From assembly GCA_020161135.1 (NCBI GenBank), contig JAIUOB010000005.1, positions 1-64,000 of the forward strand: DNA of 64,000 bases, read 5' to 3'. The notes beneath the pieces are model-generated. The model saw only the letters and a program-made list of their open reading frames with translations. It had not been told where the DNA came from and did no database searches. The position numbers and the translations under genes are program-made. The stretch comes from Gemmatimonadota bacterium (GTDB lineage Bacteria; Gemmatimonadota; Gemmatimonadetes; Gemmatimonadales; Gemmatimonadaceae). Below, one piece after another: positions 42,251 through 50,786 of this stretch. Within the stretch, counting starts at the first letter, position 1; every line of letters begins with the position of its first letter.

Positions 42251-45200
42251 ATGATGCCCCACGCCTACACCGAAGACCAACTCGTCGAGCAGCCCGCCAT
42301 TGGGCTGTTCGGGGCGTTGGGCTGGCATCCGGTGTCGGCGCTGGACGAGTCCTTTGGCGCAACGGGAACGCTCGGCCGCGAGACCAAGGGCGAAGTGGTG
42401 CTGGTCGAGCGCCTGCGCGCGGCGCTCATCCGGCTCAACCCGAGCCTGCCGGCCGAGGCGATCCAAACCGTCATCGACGAGCTGGGTCGCGACCGGTCCG
42501 CCATGAGCCTCGAAGCCGCCAACCGGGAGGTCTACGCGCTGCTCAAGGACGGCATCGCGGTGTCGGTGCCCGACGCGGCCCACGGCGGACAGACGGCTGA
42601 GCGGGTGAGAGTGGTGCACTGGGAGTTCCCGGAACAGAACGACTTCCTGCTGGTGAGCCAGCTCAGCGTGGTGGGGAGCCTCTACACCTGCCGCCCGGAC
42701 CTCGTGGGCTTCGTGAATGGCCTGCCGTGGGTGGTGGTCGAGCTCAAGGCGCCGGGTGTGCCGGCCCGCGCTGCCTTCGATGAGAACCTCACGCACTACA
42801 AGCGCGAGGTGCCGCAGCTCTTCTGGTACAACGCGCTGCTCATTGCCAGCAACGGCACCGACAGCCGCGTGGGCTCCCTCACGGCAAACTGGGAACGCTG
42901 GGCCGAGTGGAAGCGCGTCGAGCGCGAGGACGAGCCCCGGCGCGTGTCGCTCGAGGTGATGCTGCGCGGCACCTGCGACCGCACGCGCCTCTTCGACCTG
43001 GTCGAGAACTTCACGCTCTTCTCCGAGCACAAGGACGGGCTGGTCAAGATACTCGGACAGAACCACCAGGTGCTCGGCGTGAACAACGCCATCGCGTCGA
43101 TGCTCGAGGCGCGCACGCGCGGCCATGGTCGCGGCGGTGTGTTCTGGCAGACGCAAGGAAGCGGCAAGAGCTTCTCCATGGTGTTCTTCGCGCAGAAGGT
43201 GCTGCGCAAGCACGCCGGCAACTGGACCTTCGTGGTCGTCACCGACCGCGTGGAGCTTGACGACCAGATTGCCGGGACGTTCAAGGCGGTCGGCGCCGTG
43301 AGCGAGGCGGAGAGCAAGTCCTGCCACGCCGCCAGCGGGGCCGAGCTGCGGGCGCTGTTGCGGGGCAACAGCCGGTACGTGTTCACGCTGGTGCACAAGT
43401 TCCAGCGCCCCGAGATGCTCACCGACCGGGCGGATGTCATTGTCCTCACCGACGAGGCGCACCGGAGCCAGTACGACACCCTCGCGCTCAACATGCGCGC
43501 GGCGCTCCCCAAGGCGCTGTTCCTGGCGTTCACCGGCACCCCGCTCATTGCCGGTGAAGAGCGCACGCGTGAGGTGTTCGGCGACTACGTGTCCATCTAC
43601 GACTTCCAGCAGTCGGTGGCGGACGGGGCAACGGTGCCGCTGTTCTACGAGAACCGCACGCCCGAGCTGGAGCTGGTCAACCCCAACCTCAACGACGACA
43701 TCTACCGGCTTATCGAAGACGCCGAGCTGGATGACGATCAGGAAGCGAAGCTGGAGCAGGTGCTGGGGCGGCAGTACCACCTCATCACCCGTGACGATCG
43801 CCTGGAGACGGTGGCGCAGGACATCGTGCAGCACTTTCTCGGGCGTGGCTTCCTGGGCAAGGCGATGGTGGTGTCCATCGACAAGGCCACCGCGCTCCGC
43901 ATGCACGACAAGGTGCGGGCGCACTGGACGACGGAACGCGAACGGGTGCAGGCGGAGCTGTCCCGCTATGACCTGCCCGCGGCCGACCGGGTGGCGCTCA
44001 CGCAGCGGCTGGAGGTGCTCACGTCCACCGACATGGCGGTCATCGTGTCGCCGGGGCAGAACGAGATCGCGCAGATGCGGGAGGTGGGGCTCGACATCGA
44101 GCCGCATCGCCGCCGCATGAACGAGTCGCAGCCGGGGCTGGACGAGAAGTTCAAGGACACCGACGACCCGCTGCGGCTGGTATTCGTGTGTGCCATGTGG
44201 CTCACCGGCTTCGACGCACCGAGTTGCTCGACGGTGTACCTCGACAAGCCGATGCGCAATCACACGCTCATGCAGACCATTGCGCGCGCCAACCGGGTGT
44301 TCCCGGGGAAGCACAGCGGCGTGATCGTGGACTACGCCAACGTGTTCGCCTCCCTCGAGCGGGCGCTGGCCATTTACGGAGCGGGGCAGGGCGGCGCGAA
44401 TCCGGTGCGCGACAAGGCCGAGCTGGCCGCGGCGCTGCGCGACGCGACGCAGGCAGCGACCGCGTACTGTGCGGCGCACGGCGTCGACCTGTCGGCCATG
44501 GAGCAGCAGCGCGCCGAGGGGATGGCACGCCTGACCGCGCTGCAGGATGCCACCAACGCGCTCATCGCGCCCGACGCGGTGCGCCGCGAGTTCCTCGACC
44601 ACGATCGACTCGTGGGCACGCTCTACCGCGCCGTGAAGCCCGACCTTGCGGCGCTGGAGTGCGCGCCGCGGGCGGCAGGGCTGGCCGCGATCGCAGCCTC
44701 GATTCGCGCAACGATGAGCCCCAACCCGGCCGACATCCGGTCGATCCTGCGACAGATCGACGGGCTGCTGGATGCGTCGATCACGGGGCACACGGTGCGC
44801 GAGGCCGGTCCGCCGCCGATCGACCTGTCGGCCATCAACTTCGAGGCACTCGCGGAGCGGTTCCGCACGTCGCCGCACAAGAACACCGATCTCGAGGCGC
44901 TCAAGGCGGCCATCAAGGCACGCATGGAGCGGCTCATTCGCCTCAACCGGACGCGCGCGGACTTCGCCGAGAAGTTCGAGGCGCTGATCGCGAGCTACAA
45001 CGCCGGCAGTCGCAGCATCGAGCAACTGTTCGAGGAGTTGCTGTCGCTGTCAGCGAGCCTCGACGACGAGCAGGCGCGCCACGTGCGCGAGCATCTCTCG
45101 GAAGAGGAGCTGGTGATTTTCGACATCCTCACACGCCCGGCCCCCGAGCTGAGCACCGAGGAGCGCGCGGCGGTGAAGACCGTGGCCAAGGAGCTCCTGG

Positions 45201-45409
45201 CGCGTCTCAAGGAGCTGCTGGTGCTCAACTGGCGTCAGAAGGCCGCCGCGCGCTCACGCCTCAAGATGGCCATCGAGGACACGCTCGACACCGGCTTGCC
45301 GCGGGCGTACTCGATCGACCTGTACCGCGAGAAGTGCGCAGCGCTGTTCGAGCATGTGTACGAGAGCTACCCGGAGCGGGACGGCGGGGTGTACTCGCAG
45401 GTGGCGTAG
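42251..45409 (+). CDS. hsdR: Type I restriction endonuclease subunit HsdR
   Basis: A 1,052-residue motor and nuclease subunit, close to full family length. N-terminal PD-(D/E)xK nuclease: DLVGFVNGLPWVVVELKAP carries the E-x-K pair. The SF2 translocase has Walker A (FWQTQGSGKSFSMVFF), DEAH-type motif (VLTDEAHRSQYD), FTGTPLIAGEER and MQTIARANRVFPGK (motif VI). A C-terminal helical region contacts HsdM. ATG 42251 (or 42254) is used; the frame upstream lies inside herA. The gene is intact and GC-rich. HsdR needs HsdM and HsdS to act on DNA, so the amber codons in those genes decide whether it restricts anything. Confidence 0.93.
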   Translation: MMPHAYTEDQLVEQPAIGLFGALGWHPVSALDESFGATGTLGRETKGEVVLVERLRAALIRLNPSLPAEAIQTVIDELGRDRSAMSLEAANREVYALLKDGIAVSVPDAAHGGQTAERVRVVHWEFPEQNDFLLVSQLSVVGSLYTCRPDLVGFVNGLPWVVVELKAPGVPARAAFDENLTHYKREVPQLFWYNALLIASNGTDSRVGSLTANWERWAEWKRVEREDEPRRVSLEVMLRGTCDRTRLFDLVENFTLFSEHKDGLVKILGQNHQVLGVNNAIASMLEARTRGHGRGGVFWQTQGSGKSFSMVFFAQKVLRKHAGNWTFVVVTDRVELDDQIAGTFKAVGAVSEAESKSCHAASGAELRALLRGNSRYVFTLVHKFQRPEMLTDRADVIVLTDEAHRSQYDTLALNMRAALPKALFLAFTGTPLIAGEERTREVFGDYVSIYDFQQSVADGATVPLFYENRTPELELVNPNLNDDIYRLIEDAELDDDQEAKLEQVLGRQYHLITRDDRLETVAQDIVQHFLGRGFLGKAMVVSIDKATALRMHDKVRAHWTTERERVQAELSRYDLPAADRVALTQRLEVLTSTDMAVIVSPGQNEIAQMREVGLDIEPHRRRMNESQPGLDEKFKDTDDPLRLVFVCAMWLTGFDAPSCSTVYLDKPMRNHTLMQTIARANRVFPGKHSGVIVDYANVFASLERALAIYGAGQGGANPVRDKAELAAALRDATQAATAYCAAHGVDLSAMEQQRAEGMARLTALQDATNALIAPDAVRREFLDHDRLVGTLYRAVKPDLAALECAPRAAGLAAIAASIRATMSPNPADIRSILRQIDGLLDASITGHTVREAGPPPIDLSAINFEALAERFRTSPHKNTDLEALKAAIKARMERLIRLNRTRADFAEKFEALIASYNAGSRSIEQLFEELLSLSASLDDEQARHVREHLSEEELVIFDILTRPAPELSTEERAAVKTVAKELLARLKELLVLNWRQKAAARSRLKMAIEDTLDTGLPRAYSIDLYREKCAALFEHVYESYPERDGGVYSQVA

Positions 45410-45489
45410 GGGCTTCGAGGCTGCCGGGCGCTGTTGATCGCCTCTGGGCGACGGCGCGAAGCACCGTCAGTGCAGCGCACTCCCGTGCG

Positions 45490-46284
45490 TCAATACCACA
45501 CCCTGAGCCCCGCCACCACCGCCGCACCCCCCGCGCTTGCTCCCCCCAGCCGCGCCAGCTCCCGCGTGCGGCCGTACTGCCCCTCCCACACCACGCCGGC
45601 GTACGGCGCGAACTCGCGCCGGAACTCGTAGCGTGTGCGGAGACCGAACGACGCGGCCGAGAGGCCGCGCCCGATGCCGAAGCGCGCCTCGTCGCGCACC
45701 GCGGCCGATGCCTCGAGGCGCGGCTGCAGCACGAGGCGCTGCGTCAGGTACAGGTCGAAGGACGCGGTGACGTCGGCCGAGACGTGCCCGTCGCTGGTGA
45801 CGAAGAGCGAGGGCTCCACCTCGAACCACCCCGGCGCGAGCCCCTGAAGGCCGACGACCACGCCCGTGCGCGACACACTGGCGCTGCCCTCGCGGCGCCG
45901 GTCGTGACGCACACCCACCTGCGCGTCCCACCACGGTGAGATCATCCGGCCCAGCAGCAGTTGGTATTCGCCGTGCATCGCGCTCCCCACCGTGGCCACG
46001 CCACCATCGGCCTTGAACCACAGCCGCCGACTCGGGCCGCCACTCCACCCGACGACGTCGAAGGTGACCGGGCGCGCATCGGCATTTGGGTCGAACTCCA
46101 GCACCTCGGTGAGCACGAACGTGGTGCGGCCCCATCCCATGCGGTGCGCGCTCGTGTGCGTCACTGTGTCGCGCGCCTGCGCCTGGACATGTGCGGTCGT
46201 CGCGGTCGCCGCCGCCAGCACGAGCGCCACACGCAGCCCGAACCGCAGCCAACGACGTGGCTGGCTGTCAGCGCGCATCGCCAT
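45490..46284 (-). CDS. copB: CopB/PcoB-type outer-membrane copper resistance protein
   Basis: A 264-residue outer-membrane beta-barrel protein. After a signal peptide (LRFGLRVALVLAAATATTAHVQA) it has the CopB pattern: LTEVLEFDPN, SRRLWFKADGGVATVGSAMH, EYQLLLGRMISPWWDAQVGV, GLAPGWFEVEPSLFVTSDGH, then a barrel ending GLRVWY. CopB proteins help copper leave or bind at the outer membrane and usually follow copA. The ATG at 46284 overlaps the copA stop by 17 bp; 46278 is an alternative. It lacks the long Met/His-rich N-terminal domain of some CopB proteins; the copper-binding residues sit in CopA here. Confidence 0.88.
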   Translation of the reverse strand: MAMRADSQPRRWLRFGLRVALVLAAATATTAHVQAQARDTVTHTSAHRMGWGRTTFVLTEVLEFDPNADARPVTFDVVGWSGGPSRRLWFKADGGVATVGSAMHGEYQLLLGRMISPWWDAQVGVRHDRRREGSASVSRTGVVVGLQGLAPGWFEVEPSLFVTSDGHVSADVTASFDLYLTQRLVLQPRLEASAAVRDEARFGIGRGLSAASFGLRTRYEFRREFAPYAGVVWEGQYGRTRELARLGGASAGGAAVVAGLRVWY

Positions 46285-48175
46285 GCCCCCGGTGCGCGTC
46301 CGCTGCCACGACGCGCACCTCGCGGAACATCCCCACCTCCATGTGATACAGCAGGTGGCAGTGGAACGCCCAGCGACCCACCGCATCCGCCGTGATGAGC
46401 AGCGACACACGCTCGGCCGGCTTCACGTTGATGGTGTGGATGCGCGGGCTGCGATCGCCCTGCCCGTTCTCCAGCTCCATCCACATGCCGTGCAGGTGCA
46501 TCGGATGGTTCATCATGGTGTCGTTCACCATGGTGAGCCGGACGCGCTCGCCGTGCATGAGCTCGATGGGCGCGGCGTGATCGTGCGGCTGGTCGCCGAT
46601 GGCCCAGGTGAAGCGCTCCATGTTCCCCGTGAGGTGCACCTCGATCTCGCGCGTCGGCGCGCGGAAGTCGGGCCACGGCGCCGGCGCGCGGAGCGCCGCG
46701 TAGGTGAGCACGCGACGCCCGTCGTTGCCCAGGCCCACGCCTGGCTCAGCGAGACGGCTCTTCGTGCTCATCGGAATCATGGCGTTCCCCACGCCGTGCG
46801 AGCCGGCGGCGTGCGGCGTCTCCGGCGGGATGGTGCCGGGCTCGCGCAGCGTGCTCGCGGGAGCCATGGCCGACATGTCATGCCCGGCGTGCGCGTCAGC
46901 GGTCGTCGCCGCCGCTGGCTTGGGCGCCGGCGCCGGCATGACGTGCCCCATCGCCGCGTGATCCATCGCACTGTGATCTATCCCCGCCATGGCGCCATGG
47001 TCCATGCCCATGTCGGCCATCGCCAGCACCGCGCGACGCCGCCGTGGCGGCAGCGCGGCCGTCATCCCGGCGCGCGGGGCAAGCATGCCGGCCGTGAACC
47101 CGCTCCGATCGATCGTCTCGGCGTAGATCGGATACGCGCGGTCGTCGGGGAGCTGCACCAGCACATCGTACGTCTCGGCCGGCGCGATGCGGAGCTCGTC
47201 GGTCTCGACGGGCTCGACCGGCTGTCCGCTCACCTGCAGCACGGTCATCGGCACGCCGGGGAGGCGCAGGTCGAACAGCGTGCTCGCCGCGGCGTTGATG
47301 AAGCGCACCAGCACGCGCTCACCCGGCGCGAACTGCCCGGTCCACGGCGTCTCGGCCACGCAGCCGTTGATCAGGTAGCTGTACGTCGCACCGGTGACGT
47401 CGGCCAGGTCGGTCGGATTCATCCGCATCCCGGCCCACATCAGGCGATCGCGCACCGTCGCACGCAGTCCGTCCCGCGACGCGTCGCGGAAGAAGTCGGA
47501 CACGGTGCGCCGCTGGAAGTTGTACGCATCCGGCTGCTTCTTGAGGCGCGACAGCACGCGATGCGGGTTCTCGAACGTCCAGTCGGAGAGCACGACCACA
47601 TGCTCACGGTCGTGACGACGGGGCGCCGCGTCGGCGGGCTCGATGACGAGCGAGCCGTAGTGGCCGAGCTGCTCCTGCAGACCGGAGTGGCTGTGATACC
47701 AGTAGGTGCCGGCCTGTCGCACGTCGAAGCGGTACTCGAACGTCTCCCCCGGACCGATGCCGGGGAAGCTGAGGCCCGGGACGCCGTCCATCTCCGGCGG
47801 CAGCAGGATGCCGTGCCAGTGGATGGAGGTGTCCTCGCGCAGCGTGTTGCGCACGCGGATGACCGCGCGGTCGCCCTCGCGGAAGCGCAGCACCGGACCG
47901 GGCACCGTGCCGTTGATCGTGGTCGCGCGCGCTCGGCGTCCGTCGATGCGCAGCTCGGTCTCGCCGATCGTGAGGTCGTACGCGCGCACACCCGATGGCG
48001 CCGGCTGCAGCGGCGTCAATCCTGCGGCGAATGGCGCCGGGGGTTGCGCGGCCGCCTCCAGCGAGCGCGGCAGCACCACCCCTGCGCCAAGCGCAGCGGC
48101 GGTGCCGACGAAGCGACGACGAGAGAGCGGAGGGAGCGGATGCGGATCGGACACGGCACAGCAGGCTGAAGGCAT
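46268..48175 (-). CDS. copA: CopA-type multicopper oxidase, Tat-exported
   Basis: A 635-residue periplasmic multicopper oxidase that probably oxidises Cu(I) to less toxic Cu(II). The twin-arginine signal is SRRRFVGTAAALGAGVVL. All copper-centre motifs are present: TSIHWHG, TYWYHSHSG, NHPMHLHGMW and the C-terminal HCHLLYHMEVGM. A Met/His-rich loop (MADMGMDHGAMAGIDHSAMD, then AAMGHVMPAP and HAGHDMSAM) lies at about residues 380-450 and fits copper binding. ATG 48175 is used because the upstream in-frame extension covers the operator DNA. Transcription runs leftward into copB. The operator pair at 48222-48292 lies between copA and the divergent blaI-type gene. Confidence 0.93.
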   Translation of the reverse strand: MPSACCAVSDPHPLPPLSRRRFVGTAAALGAGVVLPRSLEAAAQPPAPFAAGLTPLQPAPSGVRAYDLTIGETELRIDGRRARATTINGTVPGPVLRFREGDRAVIRVRNTLREDTSIHWHGILLPPEMDGVPGLSFPGIGPGETFEYRFDVRQAGTYWYHSHSGLQEQLGHYGSLVIEPADAAPRRHDREHVVVLSDWTFENPHRVLSRLKKQPDAYNFQRRTVSDFFRDASRDGLRATVRDRLMWAGMRMNPTDLADVTGATYSYLINGCVAETPWTGQFAPGERVLVRFINAAASTLFDLRLPGVPMTVLQVSGQPVEPVETDELRIAPAETYDVLVQLPDDRAYPIYAETIDRSGFTAGMLAPRAGMTAALPPRRRRAVLAMADMGMDHGAMAGIDHSAMDHAAMGHVMPAPAPKPAAATTADAHAGHDMSAMAPASTLREPGTIPPETPHAAGSHGVGNAMIPMSTKSRLAEPGVGLGNDGRRVLTYAALRAPAPWPDFRAPTREIEVHLTGNMERFTWAIGDQPHDHAAPIELMHGERVRLTMVNDTMMNHPMHLHGMWMELENGQGDRSPRIHTINVKPAERVSLLITADAVGRWAFHCHLLYHMEVGMFREVRVVAADAHRGHGDAR

Positions 48176-48221
48176 GGCGCGATCACCGACGCGGGTGCGC
48201 ACTCCCGAAGTCTGGCCCACG

Positions 48222-48238
48222 CTTTACGCGCTGTAAAG
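48222..48238. promoter_or_regulatory. BlaI/CopY-type operator, copy 1 (copA side)
   Basis: CTTTACGCGCTGTAAAG is an imperfect palindrome with CTTTAC and GTAAAG half-sites. It lies 47 bp upstream of copA. BlaI/CopY-family proteins bind short palindromes with a TAC/GTA core. Confidence 0.75.
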
Positions 48239-48275
48239 GCATGCGCCGGCGAGGTCTTCCTGCTTGCTCAAGTGG

Positions 48276-48292
48276 CTTTACGCGCAGTAAAG
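48276..48292. promoter_or_regulatory. BlaI/CopY-type operator, copy 2 (blaI side)
   Basis: CTTTACGCGCAGTAAAG differs from copy 1 by one base. It lies 54 bp from copy 1 (centre to centre), 83 bp before the repressor gene. The two together can control both divergent transcripts. Confidence 0.75.
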
Positions 48293-48374
48293 TTTCCAGC
48301 GCCGTCTCGCGAACCTGCCATCGACGCAAGCTCGCCGCCACCGCCGAAGCACCTGCACGTCCCCCGCGTCCGTC

Positions 48375-48839
48375 ATGACGTCCAGAAAGCCCGCTGCCCG
48401 CGCACCGAAAGCGCCCCGCCTCCCCGAGACCATGCGGCTCACCGCGAGCGGCGTGGGCACCGTGCTGGGCGAACTGGAGTCGCGACTGATGCGTCTCTGC
48501 TGGGACGTGGGGCGCCCGCTCACCGCGCGCGAAGTGCACGACCGCCTGCACGTCGAGCACCCCGTGTCGCCGCTCACGAGCACCACGGTGCTCAACCGGC
48601 TGGTGGCCAAGGGCCTCCTCACGCGTACCCGCCGAGACGGACGTCTGCATTTCGCGCCGCGGGTCGATGAGTCGGCCTTTGTCGCGCAGGCGTCGCGGCG
48701 GGCCGTCGAGGGGATCCTCTCCCTTGGCACTGAGGCCGTGACCGCGTCCATTGTCGACGTGCTCGCGGAGCGCGACCCGGAGCAACTGGCGGAGCTCGCA
48801 CGTCTCATCCGGCGCAAGCTGCGCGAGCGCGACGGCTGA
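48375..48839 (+). CDS. BlaI/MecI/CopY-family winged-helix repressor
   Basis: A 154-residue dimeric repressor. The winged-helix domain spans about residues 35-100 (ELESRLMRLCWDVGRPLTAR, EVHDRLHVEHPVSPLTSTTV, LNRLVAKGLLTRTRRDGRL). The C-terminal helices form the dimer part. Family members repress beta-lactamase or copper genes and are inactivated by a membrane protease or by metal. It is divergent from copA and its stop codon overlaps the ATG of the M56 peptidase gene (TGATG). The two palindromes upstream fit its recognition site. The copper context suggests control of copAB. It lacks the CxCxxxxCxC copper-binding tail of true CopY, so signalling through the peptidase is more likely. Confidence 0.88.
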   Translation: MTSRKPAARAPKAPRLPETMRLTASGVGTVLGELESRLMRLCWDVGRPLTAREVHDRLHVEHPVSPLTSTTVLNRLVAKGLLTRTRRDGRLHFAPRVDESAFVAQASRRAVEGILSLGTEAVTASIVDVLAERDPEQLAELARLIRRKLRERDG

Positions 48840-49882
48840 TGGTCATGACCGGTCATCGCGTCGGAGTCCGGCCGCCGGTGATTCGCCGCGAGGAGCGTCG
48901 CCGGCGCCTGTTGCTCCTCGCCATCGTCGCCGCGCTGCTGCTCGGCATCGCCCCCGTCGTCGGCCATCACGTGCTGGGCGCCGTGCCGTGGCTGTCGGCG
49001 CAGCAGCATCATCTCGCGATGCTGTGCCTCGTGGCGCTGCACCTGCTGCTCCGACCGGTGCACGAGATCGCGCACTGGCTGCTGTACACCGGGTTGGCGT
49101 ATGTCGTGCTCGAACGAGGGCGTGCGTTCTGGCAGCACTGGCGCGTCATGCGCGCCCTCCCGCAGGCGCGCGTCAGCCCCGCATCGGCGTTGGGGCAGGC
49201 GGCGGTGCGCGCCGGCTTGCCCGTCACACGCACGCGCGTGGTGCGGGGGTTGCCCATGCCGGCGTTCACGTCGGGGTGGTTCGCACCGCGCGTGATCGTC
49301 GCGGCCGACCTGCCCGATCGCCTCGCTTCCGACGAGTTGACCGCCGTGCTCGCGCACGAGGCCGTGCACCTGCGGCGACGGGATCCGCTGCGCCTGTTCG
49401 CCCTGCGGGCGCTCGCCTCGCTGCTCTTCTGGCTGCCGGTGTTGCGCCGCCTCGCCGCCGACCTCGAGGACGAGGTGGAGATCACGGCCGACGACGAGGT
49501 GCCGGCGCCGCTGGCGTTGGCGCTGGCGTCTGCGGTGCTCACGCTCGGCGCCGGGACCGAGCGCGCGGTGCCCGGCACCGTCGGCTTCCAGCGCGCCGAC
49601 CTCCTGCCGCGGCGGATTCGGCGTCTTGCCGGAGAGGACGCCGAGCCCGTGTCGCACACGTCGACCGGGTCGCTCCTGGCGGCCACGGCGGCGCTGGTGC
49701 TGGTCTGGAGCGCCGGCGTGATCGTGCTGCATCCGCTGCGCGATGCGACGACCGAGGCCACGCAGCACGCCTCGCACTGTGATCACCCCGGCGAGACGCC
49801 GCTCACGCACGTGTTCTGCCGGGGGTGGTCACTCGGGTTGTCGGGCGAGCGTCGCTGCCCGCACGAGGCGGCCCGGGTCTAG
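48839..49882 (+). CDS. M56-family (BlaR1-like) membrane metallopeptidase
   Basis: A 347-residue membrane protease of the BlaR1/MecR1 family. It has N-terminal membrane helices (LLLLAIVAALLLGIAPVVG, LVALHLLLRPVHEIAHWLLY), the zinc motif HEAVH (His173, Glu174, His177) in LTAVLAHEAVHLRRRDPLRL, a conserved downstream acidic region (DEVEITADDEV), and a last helix near 285-305. BlaR1 cleaves the repressor after sensing a ligand. This protein has no penicillin-binding sensor domain (BlaR1 is near 580-600 residues). The short tail is Cys/His-rich (HASHCDHPG, then THVFCRGW and RCPHE). It might bind metal and act as the sensor; that is inference. Confidence 0.85.
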   Translation: MVMTGHRVGVRPPVIRREERRRRLLLLAIVAALLLGIAPVVGHHVLGAVPWLSAQQHHLAMLCLVALHLLLRPVHEIAHWLLYTGLAYVVLERGRAFWQHWRVMRALPQARVSPASALGQAAVRAGLPVTRTRVVRGLPMPAFTSGWFAPRVIVAADLPDRLASDELTAVLAHEAVHLRRRDPLRLFALRALASLLFWLPVLRRLAADLEDEVEITADDEVPAPLALALASAVLTLGAGTERAVPGTVGFQRADLLPRRIRRLAGEDAEPVSHTSTGSLLAATAALVLVWSAGVIVLHPLRDATTEATQHASHCDHPGETPLTHVFCRGWSLGLSGERRCPHEAARV

Positions 49883-50254
49883 GGGCGTCCGGAGCGGGCG
49901 ACCCCAATGGGCGCCAGCTTACCGTTGAGGTCGGGTCAGGGGGCGCCTCGTCCGGTGCGTCCCCGCGGGGGCCACCGCTCGAGCCTCCGGCGCCGTAGTT
50001 GCGCGCACGGCGCCTGCGGGTGTACTGTTTATCCAGCGATGCACGCGTCCTTCGGGGCGTTGAGGACAAGTTCCGACTGAACGGGCCTGCCAAGCGAGCG
50101 GGCCCGTTTCGTGTTTGCACCGTAGCCGTCGCGTGACGGCGACCCATCGTGAGGGCAGATCACGAGCAGGTGGAGTCGGTTTCGTTTGGCAGGTGCCCCA
50201 TCCCGGGTCGCATGCTCCGACTGATACCAGGACTTCAGCAACAGGAGCATGACC
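49883..50254. other. Intergenic stretch and leader of the cold-shock gene
   Basis: No protein gene is seen. It holds a weak promoter-like pair (TTGCGC at 49999, TACTGT at 50023), an intrinsic-terminator-like hairpin (50080-50117) and a small hairpin (GCCGTC-GCGT-GACGGC, 50125-50140). From about 50145 it is presumably the promoter and 5' leader of the cold-shock gene, whose Shine-Dalgarno AGGAG is at 50243-50247. Confidence 0.45.
50080..50117 (+). terminator. Terminator-like hairpin upstream of the cold-shock gene
   Basis: AACGGGCC (50080-50087) pairs with GGCCCGTT (50101-50108), followed by TCGTGTTT. It lies about 200 bp beyond the M56 gene, so it may end that transcript or a short RNA started near 50030. 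Confidence 0.5.
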
Positions 50255-50467
50255 ATGCGTACGACCGGCACTGTGAAGTGGTTCAACGACGCCAAGGGCT
50301 TTGGGTTCATCACCCCGGCCGACGGCCAGAAGGACTGCTTCGTCCACCACTCGGCCATCCAGGGCAGCGGCTTCAAGTCGCTCACCGAAGGCGAGCAGGT
50401 TGAGTTCGACATCGTGCAGGGCCAGAAGGGCCCCGCCGCTGAGAACGTGGTGCGTTCGGGCCGCTGA
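50255..50467 (+). CDS. csp: Cold-shock protein (CspA family)
   Basis: A 70-residue nucleic-acid chaperone. It has both RNA-binding motifs: KGFGFITP (RNP1) and DCFVHHSAI (RNP2), in the standard order after GTVKWFNDA. The second ATG (50255) is chosen because AGGAG (50243-50247) is seven bases upstream, whereas it is one base from the first ATG (50249). Csps bind single-stranded RNA and keep it unstructured in the cold or at start-up of growth. It is followed by a stable hairpin and then infA on the same strand. Confidence 0.95.
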   Translation: MRTTGTVKWFNDAKGFGFITPADGQKDCFVHHSAIQGSGFKSLTEGEQVEFDIVQGQKGPAAENVVRSGR

Positions 50468-50476
50468 GCCTGAACC

Positions 50477-50505
50477 GAGCCGGGCGGGTACCCCCCGCCC
50501 GGCTC
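50477..50505 (+). terminator. Hairpin between csp and infA
   Basis: A 12-bp perfect GC-rich stem (GAGCCGGGCGGG with CCCGCCCGGCTC) and a five-base loop, without a U tract. It could be a weak terminator, an mRNA-protecting end for csp, or an attenuator ahead of infA. Confidence 0.55.
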
Positions 50506-50540
50506 CACCCCACGTTGTCCTTCACTCCATCCGGAGCGGC

Positions 50541-50756
50541 ATGAAGTCCGACATGATCGAATTCGAGGGCGTCGTCGACGATGTCCTCCCCAGCGCCATG
50601 TTCCGCGTCACCCTCGAGAACGGACACGGCGTGCTGGCCACCATGGCCGGCAAGATGCGCAAGTACCGCATCCGTATTCTGACTGGCGACCGCGTGACGG
50701 TCGAAGTGTCCCCGTACGACCTGACCCGCGGACGCATCACCTTCCGCCACAAGTAG
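50541..50756 (+). CDS. infA: Translation initiation factor IF-1
   Basis: A 71-residue S1-type OB-fold protein that binds the 30S A-site with IF-2 and IF-3. It has the family sequence [59 protein letters not shown] lies four bases before the ATG 50541; an internal ATG at 50553 would remove the start of the first strand. In most bacteria infA lies among ribosomal protein genes. Here it follows a cold-shock gene, so it may be an extra copy; the rest of the genome would have to be checked. Confidence 0.93.
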   Translation: MKSDMIEFEGVVDDVLPSAMFRVTLENGHGVLATMAGKMRKYRIRILTGDRVTVEVSPYDLTRGRITFRHK

Positions 50757-50786
50757 CACCACCCTCGACGACCTCCCGCCCGGCAC

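Noticed and set aside
46268-48175. Laccase or bilirubin-oxidase-type secreted enzyme instead of CopA
   Set aside because: The Tat signal, Met/His-rich loop and adjacent copB fit the copper-resistance type better.
48839-49882. Beta-lactam sensor BlaR1
   Set aside because: The penicillin-binding sensor domain is missing, and the neighbours are copper genes with no beta-lactamase.
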